Shown: positions 8,043 through 16,935 of the stretch, in pieces
Position numbering within the stretch: the stretch's first letter is position 1
Layout: each line of letters opens with the position of its first letter
Origin: Hyphomicrobiales bacterium
Lineage (GTDB): Bacteria > Pseudomonadota > Alphaproteobacteria > Rhizobiales > Rhizobiaceae
Reading direction: 5' to 3'
Length of the DNA stretch: 64,000 nucleotides
Assembly (NCBI GenBank): GCA_900472175.1
Contig: UCHD01000004.1
Coordinates: forward strand, 305,723-369,722
Position numbers and translations under genes: made by a program
The notes under the pieces: generated by a model
What the model was told of the DNA's origin: nothing
Seen by the model: only the letters and a program-made list of their open reading frames with translations
Database searches by the model: none

Positions 8043-8792
8043 ATGTTTCGTTCTTTAAGCATCGGGTTGGCCATGACTGCATCCATTCTCTCTGCTGATG
8101 AAGCCGCGGCTGCCTGCCGTACGGTGATGCACCTGACGCAAAGTTATGCGGTCTGCAGCTTTGACCCGGCGGCCAGCGATATCCGTATCCTGCATCGCGG
8201 CCGCGATGGTCGGCCCTATGGCGGTTTCGAGCCCCTCATGCGTGATCTACGCCAGGAGGGCGAATATCTCGAATTCGCCATGAATGGCGGCATGTACGAG
8301 CGCGACCTGACATCCGTTGGCCTGCTGGTGACCGATAGTGTCGAGCGCAAGGCGATCGACCGGGGCCACAGCTGGGGCAATTTTTACCTGAAGCCCAATG
8401 GTGTGTTCTTCCTGCAGGGGGACCGGGCGGGGGTTCTGGAAACCGAGGCCTATGTCGATGCGGCGATCAAACCGGATTTTGCGACACAATCCGGACCGAT
8501 GCTGGTCATCGACGGGCAACTGCACCCGGCTTTCCTGCCGCAGAGCGATAGCCTGCAGATCCGCAATGGTGTTGGCGTCGATCAGAAGGGCATGGCTATC
8601 TTCGCGATCTCGCTGGAGCCTGTACGCTTCCATGATTTCGCGACCCTGTTTCGCGATCAGCTTGGTTGCGCCAACGCGCTGTTCCTTGATGGATCGATCT
8701 CCAGCCTGTTTGCTCCGTCTCTCCCACGTTACGACAATACCCATCCGATGGGACCGATCATCGCCGTGACCCGGAAAATTCCGGGATCGTAA
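8043..8792 (+). CDS. phosphodiester glycosidase (NAGPA/DUF2233) family exported protein
   Basis: 249 residues with a signal peptide (MFRSLSIGLAMTASILSADEAAAA, cleavage near residue 24). The body shows the NAGPA-like features: FAMNGGMYERDL, the SGPMLVIDGQLHP segment, RNGVGVD and NALFLDGSISSLF. The family cleaves phosphodiester-linked sugars; the rhizobial substrate is unknown. GAGGG five bases before the ATG supports the start. It probably acts in the periplasm and has no obvious link to its neighbours. Confidence 0.75.
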   Translation: MFRSLSIGLAMTASILSADEAAAACRTVMHLTQSYAVCSFDPAASDIRILHRGRDGRPYGGFEPLMRDLRQEGEYLEFAMNGGMYERDLTSVGLLVTDSVERKAIDRGHSWGNFYLKPNGVFFLQGDRAGVLETEAYVDAAIKPDFATQSGPMLVIDGQLHPAFLPQSDSLQIRNGVGVDQKGMAIFAISLEPVRFHDFATLFRDQLGCANALFLDGSISSLFAPSLPRYDNTHPMGPIIAVTRKIPGS

Positions 8793-8846
8793 AAATATTT
8801 TGGTGCTGGCCCAAGGATCGGGCACGGCCAAACGTCTCAATATCAA

Positions 8847-9392
8847 TTGCAACAAATCCGGGCGGGTGATTTGGACGAGGATCTGATCGAACGGGCACAA
8901 AAAGGAGACCGAAATGCCTTCAGCCTGCTCGTCGAACGGCACTATGATTTCGTCCATGCGGTTGCCTGGCGCTGGTCCGGTAATATCGGCGATGCCGAGG
9001 ATATCGCCCAGACGGTATGCCTGAAGCTCGGTCAGGCGATCCGGGCGTTTCGGGGCGCCAGCCGTTTTCGCACCTGGCTCTACACGCTGACCTTGAACGC
9101 TGCGCGCGATCACCAGCGAAGCCAGGTGCGCGAACGGCGCAATGCGGCGAATTTTCTCGCCGACCCGACCAGCGCTGCGGCCAATGACAACCACGACCAG
9201 GCCGAAGCGCTCTGGGATGCCGTGCGGCAACTGCCTGACAAGCAGGGCGATGCCGTTCTGCTTGTCTATGGCGAAGGGCTGAGCCACGCGGCTGCCGCCG
9301 ATGTCATGGGCTGCTCGGAGGCGACTGTCTCCTGGCATGTGCATGAAGCCCGCAAGCGTTTGAAAATCCTGCTCGGCAGGGAGACGATGTGA
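8847..9392 (+). CDS. ECF-type RNA polymerase sigma factor
   Basis: 181 residues. Region 2 covers RAQKGDRNAFSLLVERHYDF to RFRTWLYTLTLNAARDH, and region 4 is the helix-turn-helix LSHAAAADVMGCSEATVSWH near the C-terminus. The start is uncertain: the frame opens at TTG 8847, and a second TTG at 8871 sits behind GGGCGG. The stop overlaps the ATG of the VWA gene (TGATG), so the two are translationally coupled. No separate anti-sigma gene is present; the coupled membrane protein may fill that role (inference). Confidence 0.85.
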   Translation: MQQIRAGDLDEDLIERAQKGDRNAFSLLVERHYDFVHAVAWRWSGNIGDAEDIAQTVCLKLGQAIRAFRGASRFRTWLYTLTLNAARDHQRSQVRERRNAANFLADPTSAAANDNHDQAEALWDAVRQLPDKQGDAVLLVYGEGLSHAAAADVMGCSEATVSWHVHEARKRLKILLGRETM

Positions 9393-11512
9393 TGAACGAC
9401 GATCTGAAAAACCTGGGCCAGATGACCCCGCCATCGCCTTCACCGGCTGCGCGCGCCCGTGCGCTGTCGCTGGCAATGCAGGCCTTCGACGAAAGCGAAA
9501 ATAATTCGAAAGCCCCCCAAGGAACCGCCGGTGCCCGGCGTCAAAGCTCCATACTCAACAGGCTATGGAGCCCCATCATGAACAGGAAATTTCTCGCAGG
9601 TTCGGCGCTCGCCACACTCCTGGTCGTACCCGCCGCCGCTTTTCTTACGTTGGAACTGACGCGGGGTGGTTTTCCGGTAAATCCAGACAGCCAGCAGGTC
9701 GAGGTGGCAAGTGGTGTTGCATCAAAGGGGGCCGAAGCCAAGAAAGCGGCGCCGTCAAAACCCGAGGCCGATCTGGCTGTAGAGACGCCCGTGGACAGCC
9801 ACGCGGTAACGCAAATGCCTGACACTCTTGCCGGCCAGGCCAATGACGGGGTGATCGCCGAACCCGCGGCCCGCGCAAGGGCCGATGACGAGGCGACGGC
9901 CAGCTATCCGGCACCTCTGCCATCGGATCAGAAATCGGTTGGCGCCGCCTCCAACCTCGAGCGGCGAACACAGTTTGCCGCCCCATCATCGGCGATCGCT
10001 ACGGACTCGATGGCTGCCGGTTCCATGGCGGAGATCATGCCATTTCCCATCCCCGCGCCGGTTGACACTCTTGCGCAACGGGAAGAAAACCGCGACCGAT
10101 TCACGTCTGCTGAGATCAACCCGGTTAAATCCGTCGCCACCGATCCGGTTTCGACGTTTTCCGCCGATGTTGATACTGCGTCCTATTCCTTCGTGCGCAA
10201 ATCGTTGATGGCTGGACAGATGCCGGACCGCGACAGCGTGCGCGTCGAGGAGATGATCAATTATTTCCCCTATGACTGGCCAGGCCCGGACAGCAAGGAC
10301 GCGCCGTTCAAGGCAACGGTCACCGTGCTGCCGACCCCGTGGAATGCCAATACGCGGCTGATGCATGTGGGTATCAAGGGGTTTGACGTGGCGCTGGATG
10401 TTGCGCCACGGGCCAACCTGGTTTTCCTGATTGATGTCTCCGGCTCGATGGACGAGCCGGACAAGCTGCCGCTTTTGAAAAGTGCTTTCCGGCTTCTGGT
10501 CGAGAAATTGAAGCCCGACGATACCGTGTCGATCGTCACCTATGCCGGCAATGCCGGTACTGTGCTGGAGCCGACGGCCATCAAGGACAAGGCGAAAATC
10601 CTGTCGGCGATCGACACCTTGCAGCCGGGTGGCTCGACGGCGGGTGCGCAGGGGGTGGAGGCCGCCTATGCGCTGGCAGAGCGGGCCTTCGTCAAGGGCG
10701 GTGTCAACCGGATCATGCTGGCGACCGATGGCGATTTCAATGTCGGCCCGACGAGCGACGAAGATCTGAAGGCGACCATCGAGGCCAAGCGCAAGAGCGG
10801 CATCTTCCTCTCTGTGCTCGGCTTTGGCCGCGGCAATTACAATGACGCGCTGATGCAGACCTTGGCGCAGAACGGCAATGGCACGGCCACCTATATCGAT
10901 ACGCTGGCCGAAGCGCAGAAATCGCTGGTCGAAGAGGCCGGATCGTCGCTTTTTCCGATTGCCAAGGACGTGAAGTTCCAGGTCGAGTTCAATCCGCAAC
11001 AAATCGCCGAATACCGCCTGATCGGCTACGAGACCCGCGCCCTGAAACGCGAGGATTTCAACAATGACAAGGTGGACGCTGGCGATATCGGCTCCGGCCA
11101 CCGGGTCACCGCGATCTATGAGATCACACCGAAGGGAAGCCCGGCGGTTCTCAATGATGACCTGCGCTATGGCGCAAGCTCAAAGGTGGAGGCTGATGCC
11201 AAACCGTCCGGGGAACTGGCTTTCCTGAAAATCCGCTACAAGCAGCCGGATAGCGATACCAGCAAATTGATCACCACCCCGGTGACGGAAGGCAATGCCG
11301 TAACGACGCTCCAGCAAGCTGGACAGGATGTCCGGTTCTCCGTTGCTGTTGCAGCGTTTGGCCAGAAGTTAAGGGGCACGGATGCGGTGTCCGCTTATCC
11401 CTATGGTTCGATCCTGGATCTAGCGTCCGGCGCCAAGGGCGAGGATGCCTATGGTTACCGGGCGGAGTTTCTCAATCTGGTTCGGCTTGCCAAAAGCCTC
11501 GGTGGCGAATGA
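9392..11512 (+). CDS. von Willebrand factor A domain membrane protein (YfbK-like)
   Basis: 706 residues. Roughly 65 cytoplasmic residues, one transmembrane segment (about 65-87, KFLAGSALATLLVVPAAAFL), then a long Ala/Pro-rich linker. Next come a Batten-type segment starting near SVATDPVSTFSADVDTASYS and the VWA domain with the MIDAS motif D348-V-S-G-S-M. The C-terminal part matches the DUF3520 region of YfbK proteins. Topology places the VWA part in the periplasm. Translational coupling to the ECF sigma gene suggests that the short cytoplasmic part could hold the sigma factor. ATG 9392 was chosen over the GTG three bases earlier. Confidence 0.82.
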   Translation: MNDDLKNLGQMTPPSPSPAARARALSLAMQAFDESENNSKAPQGTAGARRQSSILNRLWSPIMNRKFLAGSALATLLVVPAAAFLTLELTRGGFPVNPDSQQVEVASGVASKGAEAKKAAPSKPEADLAVETPVDSHAVTQMPDTLAGQANDGVIAEPAARARADDEATASYPAPLPSDQKSVGAASNLERRTQFAAPSSAIATDSMAAGSMAEIMPFPIPAPVDTLAQREENRDRFTSAEINPVKSVATDPVSTFSADVDTASYSFVRKSLMAGQMPDRDSVRVEEMINYFPYDWPGPDSKDAPFKATVTVLPTPWNANTRLMHVGIKGFDVALDVAPRANLVFLIDVSGSMDEPDKLPLLKSAFRLLVEKLKPDDTVSIVTYAGNAGTVLEPTAIKDKAKILSAIDTLQPGGSTAGAQGVEAAYALAERAFVKGGVNRIMLATDGDFNVGPTSDEDLKATIEAKRKSGIFLSVLGFGRGNYNDALMQTLAQNGNGTATYIDTLAEAQKSLVEEAGSSLFPIAKDVKFQVEFNPQQIAEYRLIGYETRALKREDFNNDKVDAGDIGSGHRVTAIYEITPKGSPAVLNDDLRYGASSKVEADAKPSGELAFLKIRYKQPDSDTSKLITTPVTEGNAVTTLQQAGQDVRFSVAVAAFGQKLRGTDAVSAYPYGSILDLASGAKGEDAYGYRAEFLNLVRLAKSLGGE

Positions 11513-11537
11513 CATATCCGGGCTGACATATGGCCAA

Positions 11538-11565
11538 GGCGCCTTCCGGTAAAACGGAGGGCGCC
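11538..11565. terminator. hairpin between convergent genes
   Basis: GGCGCCTTCCG (11538-11548) pairs with CGGAGGGCGCC (11555-11565) through a six-base loop with one G-T wobble. There is no clear T tract, but it is placed to end transcription of the VWA gene (+) and of the small gene on the other strand. Confidence 0.5.
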
Positions 11566-11574
11566 GATCGCTCT

Positions 11575-11922
11575 TCAAGCCTTCGGATAGGCCTTTTCCA
11601 GTCCACCCGAACGGACGAGGCCGGTTCGAAATGCCTGATAGGCGGCGTGCTGGCTGGATCTGGCCGCTTCCATCAGGCGAATCTGCAGCCGGGCAGGGGC
11701 ATTCGAACCCAGCCATTCACCGAGTTTTTCAAGCCTGAGTGAATTCAGCAGTTTTGCAGTCGAAGCAAGGTCGAGCTGGCGGTACAGGCCCTCAATCAGA
11801 TTCTCATCCTGCGCGGCGTTTTCCATCAACAGCTGCAGGGTGGCTTGCTCGCTTTCCCCGAGTGCTGCCAGCTTTTCGGCAACGGAATCACGGGCGGGAA
11901 ACGAGGCGGGTGTACCGTTCAT
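11575..11922 (-). CDS. small helical hypothetical protein
   Basis: 115 residues, beginning MNGTPASFPARDSVAEKLAA. It is rich in Ala, Leu, Glu and Arg, predicted almost entirely helical, with no signal peptide, no membrane segment and no cysteine. I do not recognise a family. GAAGAAAG lies upstream of the ATG; the longer open frame (to 12150) has unnatural composition and overlaps the start of the divergent glycosyltransferase gene. It is flanked by the hairpin at 11538-11565. Confidence 0.55.
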   Translation of the reverse strand: MNGTPASFPARDSVAEKLAALGESEQATLQLLMENAAQDENLIEGLYRQLDLASTAKLLNSLRLEKLGEWLGSNAPARLQIRLMEAARSSQHAAYQAFRTGLVRSGGLEKAYPKA

Positions 11923-12118
11923 CTTTGGGCTTTCTTCATTTTGCGACGGGTCAATCGGGCAGAGCACTACCGGCCGAGACTTGGGCAAAACTGGATTCAG
12001 CCGCATGCGGCGGCAAGGCTGGCGCAGCCTTGCGGGTGCTAAAGAACAGACAGTCGATGCCACGGGTGGCTGATGCCGCTGACCGGGCGTCCGGTTATTT
12101 TTTCGAACGGTGATCCGA

Positions 12119-13138
12119 ATGGCCCAGCTTTCGATCTGCATGCCCAGCAACCGGCCGTGGACGACGTCGCGCGAGGCGATCGAGAGCGCGCTTGTCTATG
12201 CGGAGAAAACCGGCGCGCGGCTGATCGTGTCCGACAATTCCCGCGATCCCGAAAAACGCTCGGCTCTTCAAAACCGTTCGCCCAGTCTGCTTTACCATTA
12301 TTCGCCGAGCGAGGACGCGTCCGGAAACTGGATGGAAGCCCTGTCACTGGCGGATACGCCGTTCCTGCTGCCGATGGGCGACGACGACCAAATCCATTTC
12401 AACGAAGGCAACACACCGGTCGATCTTTCGTTACTGTCCGATGACATTGCCGGCGTCCGTCCGCACACGCAGATCTGGACGGCAGAGAACGGGGTCTGCC
12501 AGACGGAAACCTACACGATCGATGCGCCATCGCCGGCCGAGCGGCTGCAGGAGTTCAGCCGCAAGGTGATGGGCAATAACAGCATGTTCTATAGCATCTA
12601 TCGCACCAGTGTGTTTCCGCGGTTGTTTCGGTTCTTCACCCAAATGCACCCGACCAAGGGCGGTTACTGCGATTGGAGCCTGACTTTTGCTTTGATCACC
12701 GCCGGCAGAATGATCCACGATCCGTCGCTGATCTACCGCTACGGCCTCGGCATCTGGGCGACAGGGGAAGGCATCGCAGCTGCTTCCAGCAATCTCTATC
12801 TGAAAGCAGGGCTTCCGGCGGACAGCGAAAAATACGCCGCTCTTTTGCGTTTCTTGGACGTTCATGTTTTCACGCTTCGCCCTTCGCTGCAATTGTCTGC
12901 AGAGGAGCGCGGCAACGTACTCCTGATAAACGGCCGCCTCGCCATGGCGGAGTTTCTGCAGAGCGTGCGGACCAATGCCGCAGACTATGACGAGGTGTTG
13001 GTTTATCTCGCAGAACTGATCGAACAGGAGCGGGACATCGATTCGATCTTCCATCTGGCGCTTTTGATGGCCGACTGTATCAAGCCCGGGCTGAAGGACG
13101 GCTATATCCGGTTTTTTCAGGCCGCTGCCACAGCCTGA
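12119..13138 (+). CDS. glycosyltransferase family A-like protein
   Basis: 339 residues. The N-terminus AQLSICMPSNRP, the VSDNSRDPE segment and FLLPMGDDDQIHF (a DDD in the DxD position) are typical of GT-A (GT2-like) nucleotide-sugar-dependent glycosyltransferases. The C-terminal half has no motif I can name. ATG 12119 is preferred because the protein then starts directly at the first beta strand; GTG 12110 is in frame. It is monocistronic and closed by the hairpin terminator at 13161. The substrate is unknown; a cell-surface polysaccharide is likely. Confidence 0.65.
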   Translation: MAQLSICMPSNRPWTTSREAIESALVYAEKTGARLIVSDNSRDPEKRSALQNRSPSLLYHYSPSEDASGNWMEALSLADTPFLLPMGDDDQIHFNEGNTPVDLSLLSDDIAGVRPHTQIWTAENGVCQTETYTIDAPSPAERLQEFSRKVMGNNSMFYSIYRTSVFPRLFRFFTQMHPTKGGYCDWSLTFALITAGRMIHDPSLIYRYGLGIWATGEGIAAASSNLYLKAGLPADSEKYAALLRFLDVHVFTLRPSLQLSAEERGNVLLINGRLAMAEFLQSVRTNAADYDEVLVYLAELIEQERDIDSIFHLALLMADCIKPGLKDGYIRFFQAAATA

Positions 13139-13160
13139 ACTGCGCTGAGCCAGAAACCGC

Positions 13161-13195
13161 AAGGGCCTGACAATCTTCTGATTGTCAGGCCCTTT
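13161..13195. terminator. intrinsic bidirectional terminator
   Basis: AAGGGCCTGACAAT (13161-13174) pairs perfectly with ATTGTCAGGCCCTT (13181-13194) over a six-base loop, with a short T run after it and an A run before it. It serves the convergent glycosyltransferase-like (+) and bmt (-) genes. Confidence 0.88.
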
Positions 13196-13211
13196 CAATT
13201 TGATGAGGCGC

Positions 13212-14231
13212 TCAGCCGCGGCGGCGGCTGCCGCGTTCGCGTGCCGGGGCGGACGGGCCTTCGTTGGCGGTCTTGTTGCGCATCGGGCCAATGCGCTCGA
13301 CGATGGTTTCGACCGTCGGCCGTTCACTTGGCACATAGGTGTCGAGGGCAACGCGCATTGCGGCCAGATGTTCGCAGGACGTCCCGCAGCAGCCGCCGAT
13401 GATCTTGGCGCCAGCATCGCGGGCAAGGCGGGCATAATCAGCCATCAGCGGCGGCGTGCCGGAATAGAAGATTTCCGAACCGCGGAATTCCGGAATGCCG
13501 CAATTGCCCTTGACGATGATGTTGGCGGCCGGATTGGCGTCGGTCATGTCGAGCAGCGAGGACAGGATGTCGGAGGCGCCGACGCCGCAATTGGCACCGG
13601 TTGCGACCGGGCCTTCGCCGATGTCCTGCGCGACTGCGAACATATCCTTCGGGTGCAGGCCCATCATCGTCTTGCCGGCCGTATCGAACGATCCGGTGTA
13701 GACGTAGGGAAGCCCGACCTTGACGGCGGCTTCGGCGGCTGCCCTGATTTCGTCAGGGGCCGACATTGTTTCGATCCAGGCGACTTCGGCGCCGCCAGCC
13801 TTCAGGCCCTCGATCTGCTCGACGAATGCCTCAACGGCATCCGCGTAGCTCATGGCGCCGAGCGGGATCAGCAGTTCGCCAGTCGGACCGACCGAGCCGG
13901 CCGTGATCACCTTGCGCGGTGCCTTGTCGGCAACGGCGCGGGCGATTTCAGCGGCGCGCTTGTTGAGATCGTGTACACGATCCTGCGCCTGATGCAGTTT
14001 CAGGCGATGCCGTGTGCCGCCAAACGAGTTGGTCAGGATGATATCAGCGCCGGCATCGACGAAATCCTGATGCAGCTTGGTGATGTTTTCCGGCTTGGCT
14101 TCGTTCCAGAGTTCCGGTGCTTCGCCCGCTTCCAGTCCCATCGCAAACAACGAGGTGCCGGTCGCACCATCGGCGAGAAGAACGCCCTTTTCGGCGAGCA
14201 GTTCGGAAAGCGGATTGGCGTGCACGGTCAT
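13212..14231 (-). CDS. bmt: betaine-homocysteine S-methyltransferase
   Basis: 339 residues of the zinc-thiolate homocysteine methyltransferase family, which moves a methyl group from a betaine (or S-methylmethionine) to homocysteine to give methionine. Visible motifs are DGATGT near residue 21, the zinc ligand cysteine in GANCGVG and the GGCCGT pair near the C-terminus. A bmt gene of this type is described for Sinorhizobium glycine betaine catabolism, which supports betaine over other donors. ATG 14231 has AGGA at good spacing; an upstream in-frame TTG (14261) would overlap the operator. A near-perfect 28-bp palindrome lies 29 bases upstream. The C-terminal tail is Arg/Gly-rich. Confidence 0.88.
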   Translation of the reverse strand: MTVHANPLSELLAEKGVLLADGATGTSLFAMGLEAGEAPELWNEAKPENITKLHQDFVDAGADIILTNSFGGTRHRLKLHQAQDRVHDLNKRAAEIARAVADKAPRKVITAGSVGPTGELLIPLGAMSYADAVEAFVEQIEGLKAGGAEVAWIETMSAPDEIRAAAEAAVKVGLPYVYTGSFDTAGKTMMGLHPKDMFAVAQDIGEGPVATGANCGVGASDILSSLLDMTDANPAANIIVKGNCGIPEFRGSEIFYSGTPPLMADYARLARDAGAKIIGGCCGTSCEHLAAMRVALDTYVPSERPTVETIVERIGPMRNKTANEGPSAPARERGSRRRG

Positions 14232-14259
14232 GGGGAATCCTGATCTGATCGGGTTTTCC

Positions 14260-14287
14260 AATCATATAAAGATATCCTTATATGATT
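14260..14287. promoter_or_regulatory. 28-bp AT-rich palindrome in front of bmt
   Basis: AATCATATAA (14260-14269) and TTATATGATT (14278-14287) are perfect inverted repeats; the spacer AGATATCC extends the symmetry so that only one of 14 base pairs is mismatched. It lies directly upstream of bmt in a GC-rich genome. Shape and position fit an operator for a dimeric ArsR-type regulator of the methionine/S-adenosylhomocysteine cycle (inference). Confidence 0.7.
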
Positions 14288-14311
14288 GCAAGCGCGCAGC
14301 CGCCGATGATC

Positions 14312-15574
14312 TCAATCCGTATCTCGGCGCAGATTGCAGCGCGCTGCCATGTTCAGCCCGAAAACTGCCAGTGCAAGCAGCATCCACATCGGGTCGGCGC
14401 GATTGAGGATGAAGGATTCCAGCATGCCGTTATAGGTCATGAAGATGACGACCATCATGCAGAACTCGGCGAAGTTCCGGCTGCCGGTCCGTCGCTCGGC
14501 ACGCATATAGTCGATCAAGGGCTTTACGAAGAGAAGCAGGATGATTACCGCGCCGCCGGGAATGCCGAACGTCAGCAAGGCGTCGAGATAGGTATTGTGC
14601 GCCGACACGATGCCGCGCACGTCCCAATCCGCTTCGAAATTGGCTTCCATGCCGCGAATGACCGGCGATTGCCAAAAGCTGGCATAGCCATGGCCAAACC
14701 AGGGATGCGCGGCGATGCTGTCCGATGCAAACTGCCAGATCGCATCGCGGCCCGTGAATGTCGGATCATCCAGCACGGCTGCGGTCATCGCTAGCAGGCT
14801 GGGCGAATAGATCGTCCCGACGGTGAGGCAGGTGACAAGGACGGCGAGACACAGGTGTGCGACGACGATTGCGCCCGAACTGCGGATGGCGGCGCCGCAC
14901 AGCACGATGCCGATCGCCATCGGCAGGAACCCGATCGTTGTCTTCGAGCCGGTGTGAAGAACGAAAATGACCGCAAGTAGCGTGATGGCCCATCCGCGCA
15001 GGCGGGCACCTGACCGGATGCAGTAGATGCCGAACATGGCGAGCACGGAAAACACCGGGGCCGCTACGTTCTTGTGCGAGAGATGACCGCGCCAGTAACC
15101 GGCATGCCACGATTCCAACGCGGAGGCCTGATGGATGGCCCTTTCTGGTAAGAGCACCAGGGCGGCGTAATTGATGACGAGCAGCAGCAGTACCGCATTG
15201 GCGCAGGCCTCGACAAAGTCCTTCTCGCTGCGCGGCAGGACCAGAACGCCGGCGACCATGAGCATGGCGACGAGGCTGAGCGTTACGCCGCGTGCCGAAG
15301 CGGCTGGGTCATAGGACTGCATGCACGAGAAATAGGCGATGGCAAAGATGATCAGCCAGCTGGGCGAGATCAGTTTCAGCAACGTGCGTGGCGCGACGGA
15401 GGCCAGCATGGAGAAGATGAACAGCCCGCCCAACCCGAGATAGCCGATCTGGTTGACGACGTTCGCCGTGCCCCCACCATCGCCCTCGGAAACGACATCT
15501 CCCATGAAGGGATTGAGGGTGAGGATCATGATGAACAGGCCGAAACCCGCAAGAAAGGTCGTTGCGGCCCGCAT
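14312..15574 (-). CDS. O-antigen ligase/polymerase-like membrane protein
   Basis: 420 residues with about ten to twelve hydrophobic segments. The Wzy_C-type central region has a large loop ending in WFGHGYASFWQSP and the conserved SAHNTYLDALLTFGIPGG segment, as in O-antigen ligases (WaaL) and polysaccharide polymerases. It probably acts at the periplasmic face of the inner membrane on lipid-linked sugars. The start at 15574 puts the first membrane segment near the N-terminus and has GGGG upstream; the frame is open to 15718 but that extension is soluble and unlike the family. Substrate unknown. Confidence 0.75.
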   Translation of the reverse strand: MRAATTFLAGFGLFIMILTLNPFMGDVVSEGDGGGTANVVNQIGYLGLGGLFIFSMLASVAPRTLLKLISPSWLIIFAIAYFSCMQSYDPAASARGVTLSLVAMLMVAGVLVLPRSEKDFVEACANAVLLLLVINYAALVLLPERAIHQASALESWHAGYWRGHLSHKNVAAPVFSVLAMFGIYCIRSGARLRGWAITLLAVIFVLHTGSKTTIGFLPMAIGIVLCGAAIRSSGAIVVAHLCLAVLVTCLTVGTIYSPSLLAMTAAVLDDPTFTGRDAIWQFASDSIAAHPWFGHGYASFWQSPVIRGMEANFEADWDVRGIVSAHNTYLDALLTFGIPGGAVIILLLFVKPLIDYMRAERRTGSRNFAEFCMMVVIFMTYNGMLESFILNRADPMWMLLALAVFGLNMAARCNLRRDTD

Positions 15575-15891
15575 TACCGCCGCAGCCCCTTCGGGTGCCG
15601 CTCGCGGTATGACTGTTCTGGCGTCTGCGTTGCGCAAGGTGCAGTGTCCGTGACTGACGGTAAAGATTGCGGCAGCCGTCGCCCCGTCCATGTCCTGCAG
15701 CGTCCAGCCGCGTGACATCAGCCTGAAAACGGGTTTGGCGGCTTCACCGCACAGTGCCCTCTCATGGTTAAATCGGCGTAAAGATCATTTCGCCGGGGGC
15801 TGTTGATGCCGCCACCAATCCAATTCGTGGATCCAACAAGGGTTCGGGACAGGCCGGATTGTCCGCCCCGTCCTCCAGATAAGTACCGCCT
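15575..15891. other. intergenic region, nothing firm
   Basis: 317 bases between the end of the transporter ATPase gene and the start of the O-antigen-ligase-like gene, both on the minus strand. Imperfect hairpins occur around 15850-15880 (GGCCGGATTGTCCGCC), which may be the end of the transporter mRNA. No gene, repeat or convincing promoter was recognised. Confidence 0.3.
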
Positions 15892-16935
15892 TCAGGCTGC
15901 CTGTAGCTGATGGCCGATCGGTGTCACCATGGCGGAAATGATCGTGCCGAGATCGAGCGAGCCGACCGGCTTGCCATTGGCATCGACGACATGTGCAATA
16001 TTCAGGCTGGCGACGGTCATCATCCGCGCCGCACTTTCGAGCACGGTTCCGATCGTGATGGGCATCCCTTCGGCATTGCCCGAGAGTGGCTTCATGATCG
16101 TTTCGACATTGATGACGCGGCCGCGGTTCACCTCCTTGACGAAGGCGGTGATATATTCGTCGGCCGGCTTCAGCACGATCTCCTGGCCGGTGCCTTGCTG
16201 GATCGCCTTGCCGTCGCGCAGGATGGCGATCTTGTCGCCGAGCCTGAGCGCTTCGTCGAGATCGTGGGTGATGAACACCACGGTCTTCTTCAGCTCTTTC
16301 TGCAGGTCGAGCAGAACCGTCTGCATGTCGACACGGATCAGCGGATCGAGCGCCGAATAGGCTTCGTCCATCAACAGGATATCGGCATCGTTGGTCAGCG
16401 CTCGGGCAAGGCCAACACGCTGCTGCATGCCGCCCGAGAGCTGGTTGGGATAGTGGTTTTCGAAGCCCTTGAGGCCAACGCGTTCGATCCATCCCTGCGC
16501 CCGTTTGCGGCTTTCCGCCTCGGGCACACCCTGGATTTCCAGACCATAGACGGTGTTTTCGATGATCGTGCGATGCGGAAGCAGCGCAAACTTCTGGAAC
16601 ACCATTGCCGTCTTGTGGCGGCGAAATTCGCGCAGGTCGTTTTCGCTCATCTTGCAGACATCGACACCATCATACAGCACTTCGCCGGCCGTTGGGTCGA
16701 TCAGGCGGTTGATGTGGCGGATCAGTGTCGATTTGCCGGAACCCGACAGGCCCATGACCACCATGACGCCACCGGCGGGCATGGAGATGTTGATGTCCTG
16801 CAAACCGAGCACGTGGCCGTGTTTCTCGTTGAGTTCGGTCTTGCCAAGGCCGGCCTTGACCTGATCGACGAAGTCGCGGCCGCGGGGTCCGAAGATCTTG
16901 TAGAGGTTCTTCACCTCGATTGCGTGACTAGCCAT
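15892..16935 (-). CDS. quaternary-amine ABC transporter, ATP-binding protein (ProV/ChoV-like)
   Basis: 347 residues. ATPase with Walker A GLSGSGKST, the signature LSGGMQQRVGLARAL and Walker B ILLMDEAYSALDP. A C-terminal region after about residue 280 (NVETIMKPLSGN and later VTPIGHQLQAA) fits the CBS-type domains found in ProV/OpuAA proteins. The QAT-type N-terminus (KIFGPRG) also fits. It overlaps the permease gene by 8 bases. Energises uptake of a betaine or choline-like compound. Confidence 0.9.
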   Translation of the reverse strand: MASHAIEVKNLYKIFGPRGRDFVDQVKAGLGKTELNEKHGHVLGLQDINISMPAGGVMVVMGLSGSGKSTLIRHINRLIDPTAGEVLYDGVDVCKMSENDLREFRRHKTAMVFQKFALLPHRTIIENTVYGLEIQGVPEAESRKRAQGWIERVGLKGFENHYPNQLSGGMQQRVGLARALTNDADILLMDEAYSALDPLIRVDMQTVLLDLQKELKKTVVFITHDLDEALRLGDKIAILRDGKAIQQGTGQEIVLKPADEYITAFVKEVNRGRVINVETIMKPLSGNAEGMPITIGTVLESAARMMTVASLNIAHVVDANGKPVGSLDLGTIISAMVTPIGHQLQAA

